Of a stretch of DNA of 64,000 nt, positions 1 through 12,011 are shown one piece after another. Within the stretch, counting starts at the first letter, position 1. Every line of letters starts with the position of its first letter. The translations under genes and the position numbers were made by a program. The DNA comes from Leptodontidium sp. MPI-SDFR-AT-0119 (Eukaryota > Ascomycota > Leotiomycetes > Helotiales > Leptodontidiaceae). The notes beneath the pieces were generated by a model. That model was not told the origin of the DNA. It did not search any database and saw nothing but the letters and a program-made list of their open reading frames with translations. Location of the stretch: contig JAHLEZ010000003.1 in NCBI GenBank assembly GCA_020726505.1, forward strand, positions 1,674,001 through 1,738,000, read 5' to 3'.

Positions 1-629
1 GTCTGTCAGATCTGGTCGATGTGCTTCCAATCCAATCATATTCAAGGTCTTGCCAGCCTCCAATGATCCATGGATATGGTAATACTCGCCAGGGTTCTTG
101 GTCTCATACAGATTTGCAGACAGTCTCCGATATAAAATCGCTTGTGCCTTGAGTAAATCGGTATCTTGGCATTGTCAGAATGTGTGATCTGATGCAAAAG
201 TGGGGATGTAAAGAACTTGCTCTTTAATTTTGATTTGACATCGGGATCCTGCTTTCCCATTCCGGCAATGGTAGCAATGTATGTCGAGAACAAGAATGTA
301 GCTGTCCGTTCTAGATCCACCTCGATTTTCCGGTTAGATGCATCATCTGGAAATCGCACGCGAGCCAGTGCTGCTACGGCAGCTGCTTCCACCGATTTCA
401 GCGCAACGGTTGCTTCGGTCTCTTTGAACGGGCAGGGGAAGTATATTTGAGTCCCATCTGTAGCGGTATTCAACGTGACGTCCTGTAAGTGCTGTGCAAA
501 TTCCGGAGGGATCTGGCTCCCGGCGACCTTTCTCAAGAAGTTGGTGGCTTTTCTACTGCCGTCCAGTACCGAATAGGGAGCACGAATGCCATTGGTGTGA
601 CCAACGTTGTTAGTGTTATTGACAACCAT
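1..629 (-). CDS. CoA-transferase family III (CaiB/BaiF) protein, N-terminal part, cut by window edge
   Basis: Enzymes of this family move CoA between carboxylic acids. The N-terminal ~190 residues are present and the rest lies before base 1. The start ATG is at 629 and begins MVVNNTNNVGHTNGIRAPYS. Exon 1 (629 down to 221) runs to the residues KSKLK. Reading straight on gives an unconvincing tail. An exon starting at 164 instead restores a good continuation (DLLKAQAILYRRLSANLYET and onward to the edge). The only splice that joins the two frames has a GC donor (GCAAGT, 220-215) and a CAAG acceptor ending at 165, with a CTGAC branch-like site just upstream. This is a 56-nt GC-AG intron. The family call rests on my recognition of the N-terminal region typical of fungal CaiB/BaiF proteins. 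The catalytic Asp region is not visible here. The gene diverges from the Zn2Cys6 gene at 2744, but the 2.1 kb gap argues against a tight shared promoter. Confidence 0.75.
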
Positions 630-2743
630 GGTGCTGCTGTTGGGGACGCCACCACATCTGCTTCGGCATGACGATGGAAAAGTATCATCGTGGATATCGG
701 GGTAGGTATCGATGTATTTAAAGACGGGTATGAGATGAAAGCGGCGGGTAAAGCCTAGCTCGGTGATTCCGATTGAGGGGAAAGCCGCGTAGAAATGCCT
801 TTAGGAGGTTCGAATAAAGATTGCACTACCTGAAAGTGGTCTGGTACTCGGGTTTGACAGCGCACTTGGTGTGACTTGGGGAGGAAGCCGGGTACATGAG
901 GTCAGTGCCGGGGCCTTATCCGATGGTCCATCCGAGAGTGCTGGAAGCTGCAGCGGTACATCACTTCGTCTTACCGATCAGAAGGCACATGATGGCGTGT
1001 TCTCTAACTCAAAGTGGATGAGAAATCGAACACCAAATAGGAAATTTTGGGATCGAGATGAGACCACTGGGTCTTGTCCTGGTTTGGGTTGAGGTTGCAT
1101 CGGGGGTGAGGTGGGGTGGCTGGTGGCGCTGGAGATGTCTCCTGCCAGACGGGACATGATAGACAAATGAAGATCAGATATCCATAATGAAGGTTGCATG
1201 AGAGGTGACCCAATTCTTATTTCCAGTGAAGCGAATTGTTCTACTAAACGACTTACTTTTGATAATGCAGGTCATGGCTTGCTCACGCTTGAATTCTTTC
1301 TGAAGTCATTGTCCTGAAATGATGTAGAGACTTTGGACAGGCTCTGGTTCCATGACATAGTAAAGAGAGCACAGGTTAGTCCTCGCTCTGATAAAGACTT
1401 CCTCGATGTAGCGACGCCCCGAAGGCATGGATGGTAAGTGACAAATTACCTGTATTGAGAAGTAGTAGGCTTAGGAAATCTGCAGTGCAACGCCCCAAAG
1501 CCGATGCTCACCGATGCGACCTGCAGGTAGGCGCAAAGTTCTGTAGGAGCAAACCCTGCACTTGTTGAGCAATGAGTTGAAATTGAGGCTTGGATGGTGC
1601 TTTGCTTTCCTATGTCTGTGATTGTGACGGGAACATACTCCATGTTAGAAGTCAACTGATCAAATTCTGCATCAGATGCCTGCCAGAAAATCGCTCGCCC
1701 AACAGAGTGTGGTAACACACCTATTACTTCGGCATTTCAGAGGCTTGCAGACATTGGTATCATATCTGTCATGAGAAGAAACTGCTAAACAGTCATTCTC
1801 TGTGCTTTTTGGCCATGTCTTGTTGTAGTCGTGAGCCTTCGCTTACCTTTACCCTCCTTGCCGAAGTTGAAAACCAAGCACTCGGGTCTCCAACAGGATT
1901 TGTCTGGGATGAGATGGGCTCGCAAGCCACAATTCGATGTATCGTTTTTTAAGCCACGCGTTCTGTCCAATCAAGCTGGGAAAGATGCCTGAGCTGCAGA
2001 TGAAGTTGTGAGAACGAGGATTGAGGAGCACTTAACTCCTGCGGGGAATTCAGGCCATCTAGGCCAAAGTGCTGAGCAATAAACAACATTTTCAATTGAC
2101 CTTCGAAACGCAGAGGAATAAAGAGCAGCAGTTGGTGGAGAGAAGAAGAAGGGAGAAGGAGAGAGGAGGAGAGAGGAGGATGTTGGCCCTTTGCCTTTTA
2201 GCGTCAGCCCAATAGACTGTTCGTTCTAGCTCGGCCACCGGGCGAGCCAGTTGCAGTTGCAGCTCTTCTCTCATCGACCAACTCACCTCCACCTACCTCA
2301 CTTCATCCGCAGGGAAACAAGAACTGTCTAATGAGCCGCTCTATTAATCTGCTATATTCTACGATCCTGCTACACGGTGTGACTTTGCGCTCAATTCTAT
2401 ATCGATCAGCAGACCGTCGCTCGACGTCGCCCTTGGGCTTTTTATGCCCGTCCAGCCAGCATCCGACGGCTTTGAGTTGCACTCGGCATCATCACTTCTC
2501 GTATTGAATGACCCCTCATCCGACAACCTCCTCCTCCTTCCGCAGTCGCTCAGACCGACGATATCCCTGCTGCACGACTCTGAGCCGTAGTGTCACCTCC
2601 AAGCTTTCGTCGGAAACTTCTGCCATTGGGAGAAGCTTCAAATTACACGTCAATTGCCTTCCTTGTGCCGATGCGTTTCAGCACAACCGACCGGCTTTAG
2701 GTTGCTGTCATTGAGCGGCATGATCAATTGAGAGCGACAAAAT
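630..2743. other. Intergenic region between divergent genes
   Basis: I see no convincing gene. It holds the upstream regions of the CoA-transferase gene (-) and the Zn2Cys6 gene (+). A purine-rich block (about 2125-2180, GGAGA/GAGGA repeats) lies inside it. A 68-codon upstream ORF (2508-2714) ends 29 nt before the regulator start. Two minus-strand open stretches (1446-1718 and 1849-2031) show no recognisable motif and are not called. Confidence 0.6.
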
Positions 2744-5700
2744 ATGACACGGCCGAAGGTAGACCCTGACAAGCGGATTCGTACAGCGCAAGCCTGCGAC
2801 TCATGTAAACGCAGGAAGCAAAAGGTTCGTACGCATTGCATGTTTTCTTCTCCAAGTCTGGTCTTATGTTTCTCGAAGAATGGTCCACAAAAAACATCGT
2901 CATGTCACATGATTCCATTCATTCATCAGTTCCGGAGATCACTTCCGATGGCTTACGATTCTGGAAACGTTATGAGATGCATACAGCACATCTGTATTAG
3001 AGGCCGGGGAGATTCCATCTGGCCCTGTGAGATGGATCGCTGGCTTTTCAGAACTGAGACCCTTATCCGAAGATGGTCGAGTCAAGGATTGTGGAATCTT
3101 CTCTCTGCCCGCCTTTGAAGCAGTAGCATGATCAACCACATGCAGCAGTTTGAAATTGACGTGTGATAACATGTGAGCAATTGCAGTTAGCGTTAGAAAC
3201 GATGATCCTTGACTGGCTTTTCCTTATGTTACACTTAAGTCTATCGAGAATGTCCTACCCAGCGTTGTGCTTTTACCAAAGAATTGAAGACTCATAATCG
3301 AGAACACGCTGATGCTGACTGCACCGCATCTAGTGTAATGGTGAACGGCCATGTCAGACATGTTCGAAGCGGAACCTGACATGTGCATATGGAGAAGAGA
3401 ACGGATCCGAAGAAAACCATGCATCTCCTAAACGTCGGATGATAGATCCTAGCCTTGACGCTCCCAAGGGTGTTCCAACTCTCTCCCCAGTTGAGAGAAA
3501 GGTCCCTGTCAAACCAGGGAACGGTCCAAATTCGCAGAATGGAGTCTCAGCAAATGGAAGTTTTAGTACCACTCCTCCAAATTCAACCACCAATGATCAT
3601 CATCAGAATGGTGGCTCCAAAGAGAAGTCTGCGCGGAGAGGCTCCACAGGTCTTCACAAATCCGATGAGAGTATGATGTTTCTTTCTACAGCATCAAATC
3701 CTGCCAACGGTCAAGACGAGGAAGCCGTTGTCTACACCAATACTCGAATGTTGCAAGATCCTAGTGGCAGGCTATGTAAGTACTCAATAAGCTCAGGGAC
3801 TTCCAAAGATGTATTTTGAGCCGAACACTGCTGATTAAGTATGGCAGTGTATATCGGAGACTCGGCTGTGTTGTCTTTTCTACAACTTATACGAATGATT
3901 GTTGAGAATGTGTCCGGCCAATCTCCCTTTACCCAGGATCCGATGAGACACAGGATTGTTGAGAACACTATATCTCTACCTCCAAATGTTCGGCATACCC
4001 ATCTTCTCCCAGATAGGCAAACAGCCAATGTTCTTGTCGATTCTTACTTCACAAATGTTAGTTGTGCATGTCTTCCGGAGTTCGATCTTGGCTAACAACA
4101 CAGATCAATGGGCTAGTAGAAATTTGTCACCGGAAGACTTTTATGACAACACTCGAACAATGTTATACAGACCCGCTTAGTACTGACCCAAATTGGCTTT
4201 GCCTACTTCATCTGATGTTCGCAATTGGTCTCGTCATGGCTTCACCAGCGCCAGGATCCCACGAGGATTCTATCATCAACAGGTTGAGAGCAGATCAGTC
4301 TGTCGACCGTGCTGAGATGTTTTATGCCAATGCAAAAAACCTTAGCGACCCATCTACAGGCTTTGAAGATTCGGGCTTCTGGAGTATACAGGCATTGACT
4401 TTGATGTCTGTCTACATGCTTGTTGTTTCGAGGAGAAATGCAGCATATGCATACTATGGTAGGAGATTGTACCAAGTAAGACCGCAAGCTAATCCCGCAC
4501 AGGTATGGCTGTACGTTCTGCCTTTGCTTTGGGCCTCCACCGAGAAGAGACAATGTGTATCTTTGGTGGAGCTGAGCAATCTGTAAGACGGAATCTGTGG
4601 AGGACATTGTTTGTCCTGGACCGCTTTCTCTCAACGTCTCTGGGTCGACCTACTGCCATTCGAGAGAGTGATTGCTCAGGAACCACCTTGCTGACTGGCG
4701 AAAAAGCCCCATTCCCACAGGCACCTTTCCCCACAGCTGCTAATGCGAGTTTCACCAGCCCGAACGCTGTCGGACTAGAAGCATCCGTCCGCAGTTGTCA
4801 CGTTATCGGAGTTATTCTAGAAAAGGTTTACTCGCAGCGAAAGATTTCAACGAAACTTGCGCAAGAGATCGCAGATCATTGCAAAGGTTGGCCAAAAGCG
4901 CTCGATCCCAGCCTGAATCATCGACAAGCTCATTCTGCGTCTCCTGATCAAGGAATTGCAATATTGCATGTTAACCTGCTCTATTGTCATTCTATAATCC
5001 TGCTTACGCGGCCGTTTTTCCTGTTTTTAATGAACAAGAAGTATCAAAGCCCGGGAGAGCTCAGCCAACGAGTCCATGTTTCGCGGATGGAGAAGTTTGC
5101 CGGGGCATGTGTGGTCGCCAGCACGCAAAGCATTACTTTGGTACAGAGTGCTAGAGAAAGTGGATATCTATCACAACGGAACCCTTTCGTACTGTAAGTT
5201 GCATTTAATATGAATCACCGGATGCTATTTTAACACATGACAGGTACTTCCTTTTCGCTGCAAGTCTTGTCGTCCTGTCCAACGAATTCTGTGGCCTGTA
5301 TCAAAACCCAAACGCGAGTACTTCACTCACCGCCGCCATCAACATAATGCATTACTTCTCCAAACAGGACCCACAAGCGCGTCGCTTATTGGTTATTCTA
5401 AACTCGTTTTGCGACGTGGTAAGTAACCAACAATCGATCCGCACCCAACAACAGGACATCGCTCGAGCTAGTGGGCTCATTCAACCATCAACTCCTTCAC
5501 TCGCAGAAGACAACAACGACGCAATGGCGAATCTGTTTCAGGGAAGCGTACCCTTTTCGAACGGCAATCCTGTAATATCATCCCCTGTAGCTGGATTCAA
5601 CACTGTACGACGTGATTCTCAGCCAATGACCTTTTCACCTCCGAACGCACTGACATCCCAACTCAACAATCACTTCCCTTCACCTGGCCAACGTCCTTCG

Positions 5701-6003
5701 TCCCGTCAGAATTCCATCGACGCCTTCTTCGACCTTGCGCGAGTGTCTAGCCACCCCAACAGTGGCGCTAGTAACGACGGGAACGAATCCATCAACAACG
5801 ACGAGATCGATTTTGAGGCCTTGTGGCATTTCCCGCAGACAAACAGTGGGGTTGCGACACCTGGGATTATTGCTGGCATGACGCCGGGCGGGATACTTGG
5901 GGGCACACAGTTGAACATGCACGAAGTTCAAGGCATCAGTGATAGTCATGTACCACTGTTTGGATTGACTAACACGGATTTTGGGGGTAGTAAGCCCTGG
6001 TGA
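2744..6003 (+). CDS. Zn2Cys6 fungal-type transcription factor (845 aa, 6 exons)
   Basis: Nuclear DNA-binding regulator of the Gal4 type. Rebuilt exons are 2744-2824, 3334-3775, 3848-4056, 4104-4458, 4503-5193 and 5244-6003. All join in phase and give 845 residues. The binuclear cluster is C-x2-C-x6-C-x5-C-x2-C-x6-C: residues CDSCKRRKQK lie in exon 1 and CNGERPCQTCSKRNLTC in exon 2. The cluster is therefore split by a 509-nt intron just before its third cysteine. A basic linker (SPKRRM) and a Ser/Asn-rich spacer follow. From about residue 170 to 600 comes the fungal-specific transcription factor domain (PF04082 type), with the GMAVRSAFALGLHRE and RRNLWRTLFVLDRFLS helices. The C-terminal 200 residues are Asn/Ser/Pro-rich, as in activation regions. 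No target pathway can be read from the sequence. The other four introns are 44-72 nt. Retention of the long intron would leave the frame open only to 3118, giving a 124-residue product without a zinc cluster. Confidence 0.93.
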
Positions 6004-6829
6004 GTTGAGACTCGACCTGAGAAATGGCAAGGTGTCTTGTGATGGTTGAATAAGCAGGAGTATTGGATTTCTATAAGGATCTGAAATAGGTGTCCAAAAT
6101 TCCGTTCTGTACAAGATGGCCAACACGTACGGGGTGTAAAATAGGCGAATTGGGATGGACTACGAAAACGGGGGTTGGATATGGTCAAAAATGGCACTAG
6201 GGGCTGTCAGGTGAACTCCCTATCACTTTTCCGAATAGGATGTTGATTGGTTAATGCCTGATTGGAGTTCAGCATGGAAATACCGACTTCCTACATGCTG
6301 TATTCCAACAATTTCATGGGTGGCGCCACCTTTTCATCGTCGCTAAGACACCGCATTCATATCCAACATCCCCCTTCCTAAATACCATACCCCGCTTCTC
6401 ACATGCTGTACCAGTATCAAGTGGTACGTTATGATAAACCTATCCATACTGGGATTAACCTCCGTATAATCAATCAATCAATCAATCAATCAATCAGCTG
6501 TTCTTCCTCCCCTCCTGTTTACCGCCAGGGTACGAGTGATGTCAGAGATCTTCGAGATGGATGATGATGTATGGTTGTTCTTGCAGCCCTCACGACAGGA
6601 CTATCTATGGCATAGAGTATCTGCCTTAATGATGCAGAACAAGGATTGCTGGCTGGGTATTTGGCGTGATGGTGGATGAGGGTGTGGATGCGGATAAGTA
6701 GAACTGGATCTCCCACATTTTCTACTTGGTTTCTCTTCTCTGTTCTCTCGATCATCTACATATTGACCTCATATCATCCACTTACTTTCACAACTTACCA
6801 ACTTTAACTCATAAAACAAAGTCGGAAAC
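6004..6829 (+). other. Intergenic region, promoter of the small stress-protein gene
   Basis: No gene is seen. It contains the 3' flank of the regulator gene, an AATC microsatellite (about 6468-6497), and a leader upstream of the small gene at 6830. Confidence 0.5.
6468..6497. repeat. AATC tetranucleotide microsatellite
   Basis: About seven consecutive AATC units are visible directly in the sequence. Confidence 0.9.
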
Positions 6830-7484
6830 ATGGCTGAGTACATACACCCTTCCCTCCCCCCCCTTATATTTCCCCATCCTATCCCATCCCTTCCTCTCTA
6901 ACTCTTCCGCTCTTATTTCCTTCTCATATCCAACACCACCACTTCACCAATACATCCTCACCAACACCCCTCCCGCAGATCTCTCACAACATCCACCGCA
7001 ATCGCAGACGAAAGCATCAGCCACAGCCACAAGACACACAATATCTCTCCCACAGCACCTGGCACCTCCACTACCGAGCATGAACATGAGAAAGGCATCC
7101 TAGGAAAGATCAAGGATAAGCTTTCGTTGACTAGTCATCATCATGGTGGGACGCAGGGGGCGGTTGGTGGGGATGGGACGCATATTGGACGGGTGAGTTG
7201 GGCTTTTTATTTCATATATAGTGTCAAATTTGCTCTGGGAAAGGGGTATTTTGGGCGGGACTTGGTTGTGGGTGGGTGTGTTGGGTTTGGGTTAGAGGGG
7301 GAGGGGAGTTGTGGGATCGGATTGGATTGGATTTGATTGCAGGAGAGAAGGCAGCCGAGAAGATATGTACTGATTCACACGAATACAGGACGAGGCAGTG
7401 AAGAATGCCTTCGGTGGCACGGCTGTCAATTCAGAGACGATGCATCGTGGACCAGAAGCGGGTGCGGATTTGAATAGGGAGTAG
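6830..7484 (+). CDS. Small hydrophilic dehydrin-like (K-segment-like) protein, 105 aa
   Basis: Predicted small soluble stress protein. Exons are 6830-6837 (only 8 nt: Met, Ala and two bases of Glu), 6979-7192 and 7389-7484, giving 105 residues. The first intron uses GTACAT...GCAG and the second GTGAGT...ACAG. The protein starts MAESLTTSTAIADESISHSH. It is very rich in Ser, Thr, His, Gly and charged residues and has no signal or membrane segment. Near residues 39-54 it carries EHEKGILGKIKDKLSL, which matches the layout of the plant dehydrin K-segment (an acidic start, KG-hydrophobic, KIK-acid-KL). A His-rich stretch (TSHHHGG) and a short C-terminal exon (DEAVKNAFGGTAVNSETMHR) follow. Dehydrin-like or conidial desiccation-stress function is inference. 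The gene could instead belong to another fungal family of small stress-induced proteins. The tiny first exon means automatic gene finders may miss it or place its start wrongly. Confidence 0.75.
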
Positions 7485-10400
7485 GAAGTAAACCGACTCA
7501 GTGAGAATGAAGGAGTGGTTGAGGTCAATGGGTGGATACTGTATCTCGTTGGTATATTCTACGGCAACAGTACATGAGTGTAGGTATGAAAGTGAGGACT
7601 TCTGGGATTTATCTATCTGGATTGTGGATTGCAAGCGAAGTTTAAGATACCTATTATTTACTAAGCTGTTGAGTCTTGACATTGATATTCTGTTCCTATG
7701 TTTGAACCGACTTATCTTTTTTGTCTGTTGTTCTCTGCTATTAAAATGGGATCCTCTGAAATTATTTGTCTCTATCTTCTCTTTTGTAAGATAACCAACC
7801 TATTAGTGGATCGCTGTAAGTGATGCCTCTTCCTCCCTGCCCAATCATCTCCACTCTAGTTTCACTGCTAACATACCGCAATCACCTCATCACTTCATAC
7901 TCGGCACTTGAACTAACTAGACGATCTTGAATTATGATTTTTACCTTGTAAAGCGAACTCCCTCTACATATCACACACGAAATCCCTAAGATGATCTCCC
8001 CTCCACGTGTATCTACCTCTATGCTTCACGTCCGATGACCCTCGCCTAACCGTCTCCATACCGACTCCATACCGCCCTCCTACCGTCTCCCATACCATCT
8101 CTTCAGAGTTGCGACGTGCAACAAATCTTTTCTTCTCTCGCTTTCTTGGGAGCCGATTGGGTTACTCGAATTTCGGAAGGAAGTGCACGTGCTGAGAGAA
8201 GTTACCAACCTGAACTTCCCGAACGACAGGTATATCTCATTCCCAGAGTCTAGAGATCAGATACCCAGGTATCATGGCTCTCGGCATCATGTTGTCCATC
8301 GCCTCACCCCCCTAAAGGTGGAAGGGGTACCTGAGATTGGGGCATCACGTGAATTCCCAATCACTTCATGGCAGGTATCATCCTCTCAAGTCCCTTGCAA
8401 ACCATACGTACATAAATACATACATACCCATCTACCAAGTACACCAATCATGACCCCAAGAGAAAAAGACGAGATATGAGATTCTTTCAAATCTCTACAA
8501 ATCGAAGTACGGCACTTTACAAGTATTCTTTTCTCAAAGAGGGGATAGGAGAAATATCCCGAAGTTATACCTAGGTATCATATCAACAGAGTTCAGCCTC
8601 AAGTCTTCCGTACTAGTTAATTTCCATTAGGATAAGCGATGGCTGGCGGGTCGATCTAGGACAATTTGGATTTAGATTGCTGTATGAAGCTACACTTTAA
8701 AAATGAGTTATGAGTAGCTAGAGTTAGGTAAGCATGGCGCGTGGCAGAGTTGTATCCCTGCATGCGCATGACAGGATCGAAATTATTTCCGCCGAGCAGG
8801 CTGTATTTCCTCTGATGGGCTAGGTTGGGAACGGGTAGGTAGTAGTGAGTTTATGGAGTGGAAGCGTACTGTACCTAGTAAAGAAGCATTTCACGTGGAA
8901 GGGATGGGGTGTATGGCTTGCATAAGTGGGTGAGAATTAAGTCTAGTAGACTTCGTGTATGTATGCGAAGCTTTGGGATTCTCGTGATGGGATGGGATGA
9001 GGGAGGCTATGGTGGATTGTTTGGGTTTTGAGGAGTGAGAAGGAGCGAAATGCTTGAGAAAGCTTGTCTGTTCTTTGAATCTTGGAAGAATGGGTTTTCT
9101 CTTTTTAGGTTAGGGTTTGTTGGTAGGTTAGTAACTTGATATAGATGAGACGATTTGGAATTGCGTAGAAGAAGTGGATTTCACAGGGACCCTTCTTTCT
9201 TTCGTTGGAGTCATGAACTGGATGACTTAGGAGATGTGTGAAGAAATTCCTCTTGGTAGGCAGTAGGAATGATATTGGGGGTCAAGTCAAAGGGGTCTTT
9301 GCAAGACAGCGGTCCTCAGTATCCCACTTCGAGATCTTGCATAAGTTCAATACATAAGACAGCACCTCGGCCGTGCAGGCCAACATTGTCGGCGGTTGTT
9401 TCTACTCTTGGCTTGGGACAAGCGGGGGGAAGATCTAGCGGGAGATCGGCAGGTCCGTGCATGTGGCCATGGTACGATATGAGAGAGATAATTTTTGACG
9501 AGCTTTGTTTCTTTCGGATGGAATGTTCCACCTAGGACAAACATAGCTGAGTGTGTATGTTAGGCTTTGTCCCTGAGTTAGGGCTGCTCTGTGGCGTGGT
9601 GCATAGGAAAGGGACCAATGAGTGAAGGGGCACCCCGGATGACTACAAAGCTTGTGGTGAGAAAGAGGGACGGGAATGGCATGGGATGATGGACGGGCCC
9701 ATGTATGAGCTCGAGGGAACTCGGGTCGGTACAGAAATAGCAGCTGGCTCGTGGTTGAGGCTGCCGGTTTCCGTCCAGGGGAAATCTACTAACTAGTCCG
9801 TCGACGAAAGGAATACGGAAATCACCTGAGTGGCTTGAATTGTCTCGGAAAAGCTCTCATCTAATTTGGAAGGTCGGACAGGAGCTGTGGTTACTCTCGA
9901 ACCCAGACAATAACAGGTTGTCTCTCAAATCGTTGGTCTGTTTATTGAATTCGGCGGTTCGGCGGTTGTAGAAGGGACTCTCGATGTGATGGTTTAACTA
10001 TCACTAGAAGAACAGTAACCATTCGAGAACAAAAATTGGAGTCTCATCCCCAGGTTGAGTAGTACGACAACGAAAATTAACCCGAGGACCCTTCAGCGGG
10101 GATGGACAGACAATTATCGTGGCCACGATTTGACATGAGTTGTCACTCTGCTTCATCCTGAAAGGGCCGAGGTAGGAAGCGAGCGAGCGAGTGTTCGGGT
10201 GGCGGTCCAGAACTCCCGTACTCTGCAGACGGAGTACAGTAGCGCTTAGACTATCAACAAACGGACTGTGGGTTAAAGTCAACATTTCTAGAATCGGGAC
10301 AGAGAGGGAGCAGTTTGACTGCAGAATTGTCATTTTTTGCCGACTTTTCTTATCGGAAGGTTTGCTCGCTCTTGAAACAGAAGGCTTGTTTGGCTTGGTT

Positions 10401-12011
10401 TGGTTCTTTGACGGTGAGATGATAGGCCGTGCGGTCGTATTCTCTCATCCGATCGATGCCTGCAGTGGCGTTCGCGCTCAGCTCTCGAACGCTCTCCAAA
10501 ACGTGGAATGTCTGGCAGGAAGGAAGGCAGTGCTGTACCGTATCTAAATGCGGTGAGCATCAAAGCACAGCAGTAGTTGTCCCATGAGGTAAGGTTGGGA
10601 TTTGAGAATCAAGCTGCAATATATTATGCAGTGCGACTTACGTGTCTTGTACGCCTGGAGTTCGAGGAAGTAATGCTTGAGAAAACATTGATGGTTGAGT
10701 GGTACACACAGGACATACCATGCCGAACCAGCTGGATGATCTCCCGCAAAAGTGGTCTTAACCATTGACAAGAGTTCTTGGGCGATTTGAAGCTTAGTTA
10801 AGAAAAGATCATCAACACTTTACCTGCAAAATCACAAGAAGGCGTTCTGGGCCGTGTTTTCCCCTTGGCCTCGGTCCGGACTCGAAGCTTGTTGCCAGTG
10901 ATGGCATGCAGACTGGTCGCCACTTCGAGTTCACGAACTGTTATGGGCTCCGGCGAAGCTTTCCATCAAAATCGATAGTCTGTGCAGTTGCACTTTTTGT
11001 TGTGATCCAAGAGAGAAGAGGTTAGGTTACAGTCGTCCAAGCTTTGCCAGCCCAGCTTTGTTCCTGCATATCTAGCGTCCAGGGGCCCCCAATCGGGATA
11101 AAAGGGGCTCTAGCGAGCGAGCGAACGGCTCATTTAATTTCCATCGCCAAACGCCTCCAAAGTCCCCCTTTTGCGAGCCTCATCCAATCACAAAGACAAT
11201 TATGGGAGTCCATGCGCTCACCAATTCAAAGATCCGGAGGATTCGAACCTCAAGAGCTGACTCCTGAGCGATTTGGAACATCACAAGCGCCATACACAAA
11301 TTACTTAGTTCGCCCGGATAGCACAGAACAGAGGAAGGCAATTCGGCAACTCGGGGGATACTGATTCAACTAGGCCAGTACTAACTGCTTTCTGTACCTC
11401 CGTACACCTTCCAGCCCATGGCTCTTGATAGTCGTGATCAGGGAGCCACAGTTCAATTCTCCGAGAATGAACGAGGAGGTCGCATTCGAGAAGCAGGAAC
11501 CCATGGCATGCCATTCAACATCTGGGGTACGGATTGAACGGGAAAAATCCATCCCAACTCGGCACCCTGTCCAACCTGGTGCAGGTCCCGGGCTCCAATC
11601 TCCTCCAAAAATCCTCGAGTTGCCAGGGCCTAAGTTTACATGATTGGCTTGCTCATTCTAGGCGTCACGATGCATGCGCCACGCTGTGTCTGGCCAGTCC
11701 GGGGAACTGTCGATTGCATGGGTATGTCTGCTCAAAGCTGCCCAAGCCAAACCTACTCTATCTTCCACAGCTCAAGCGTCCCTTCCACAAGCTTTGATCG
11801 GAGTCCGGGCATCCTACCTCCTCTAAATACCAAAAGGCTTGCGGGGCAAGCGCAACCTTGAGGTAAGTCCAACAGAGGCGCCTTCTATATATGGTCTCCT
11901 TACCCTCCCTCGTTGTCTTATTCACACTTGTTCTATTCAACAGCGTCCACTCTTCATTTCTTTACTTTCCTCTTTCAGCCTCGATAAACGAGAGGCCTTC
12001 TCAACATCATC
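7485..12011. other. Long intergenic region (4.5 kb)
   Basis: No gene that I can support. It holds the 3' flank of the small dehydrin-like gene and the promoter of the WSC gene. Open frames here are short and without motifs. A lone tRNA B-box-like stretch (11242-11252, minus strand) is not backed by a tRNA fold. Confidence 0.55.
11885..11894 (+). promoter_or_regulatory. Probable TATA element and pyrimidine-rich leader of the WSC gene
   Basis: CTATATATGG lies about 120 bp before the start codon at 12012 and is followed by a strongly CT-rich stretch (about 11900-11975). This is the usual layout of a strongly expressed filamentous-fungus gene. The function is inferred from position and composition only. 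Confidence 0.5.

Noticed and set aside
1446..2031. Possible small minus-strand gene between the first two genes
   Set aside because: Two short open pieces could be joined only by arbitrary splicing, and no known protein pattern emerged.
11190..11300. tRNA gene on the minus strand, suggested by GGTTCGAATCC
   Set aside because: The B-box-like sequence and a 4-bp T stem are present, but no matching acceptor strand or anticodon stem could be found upstream.
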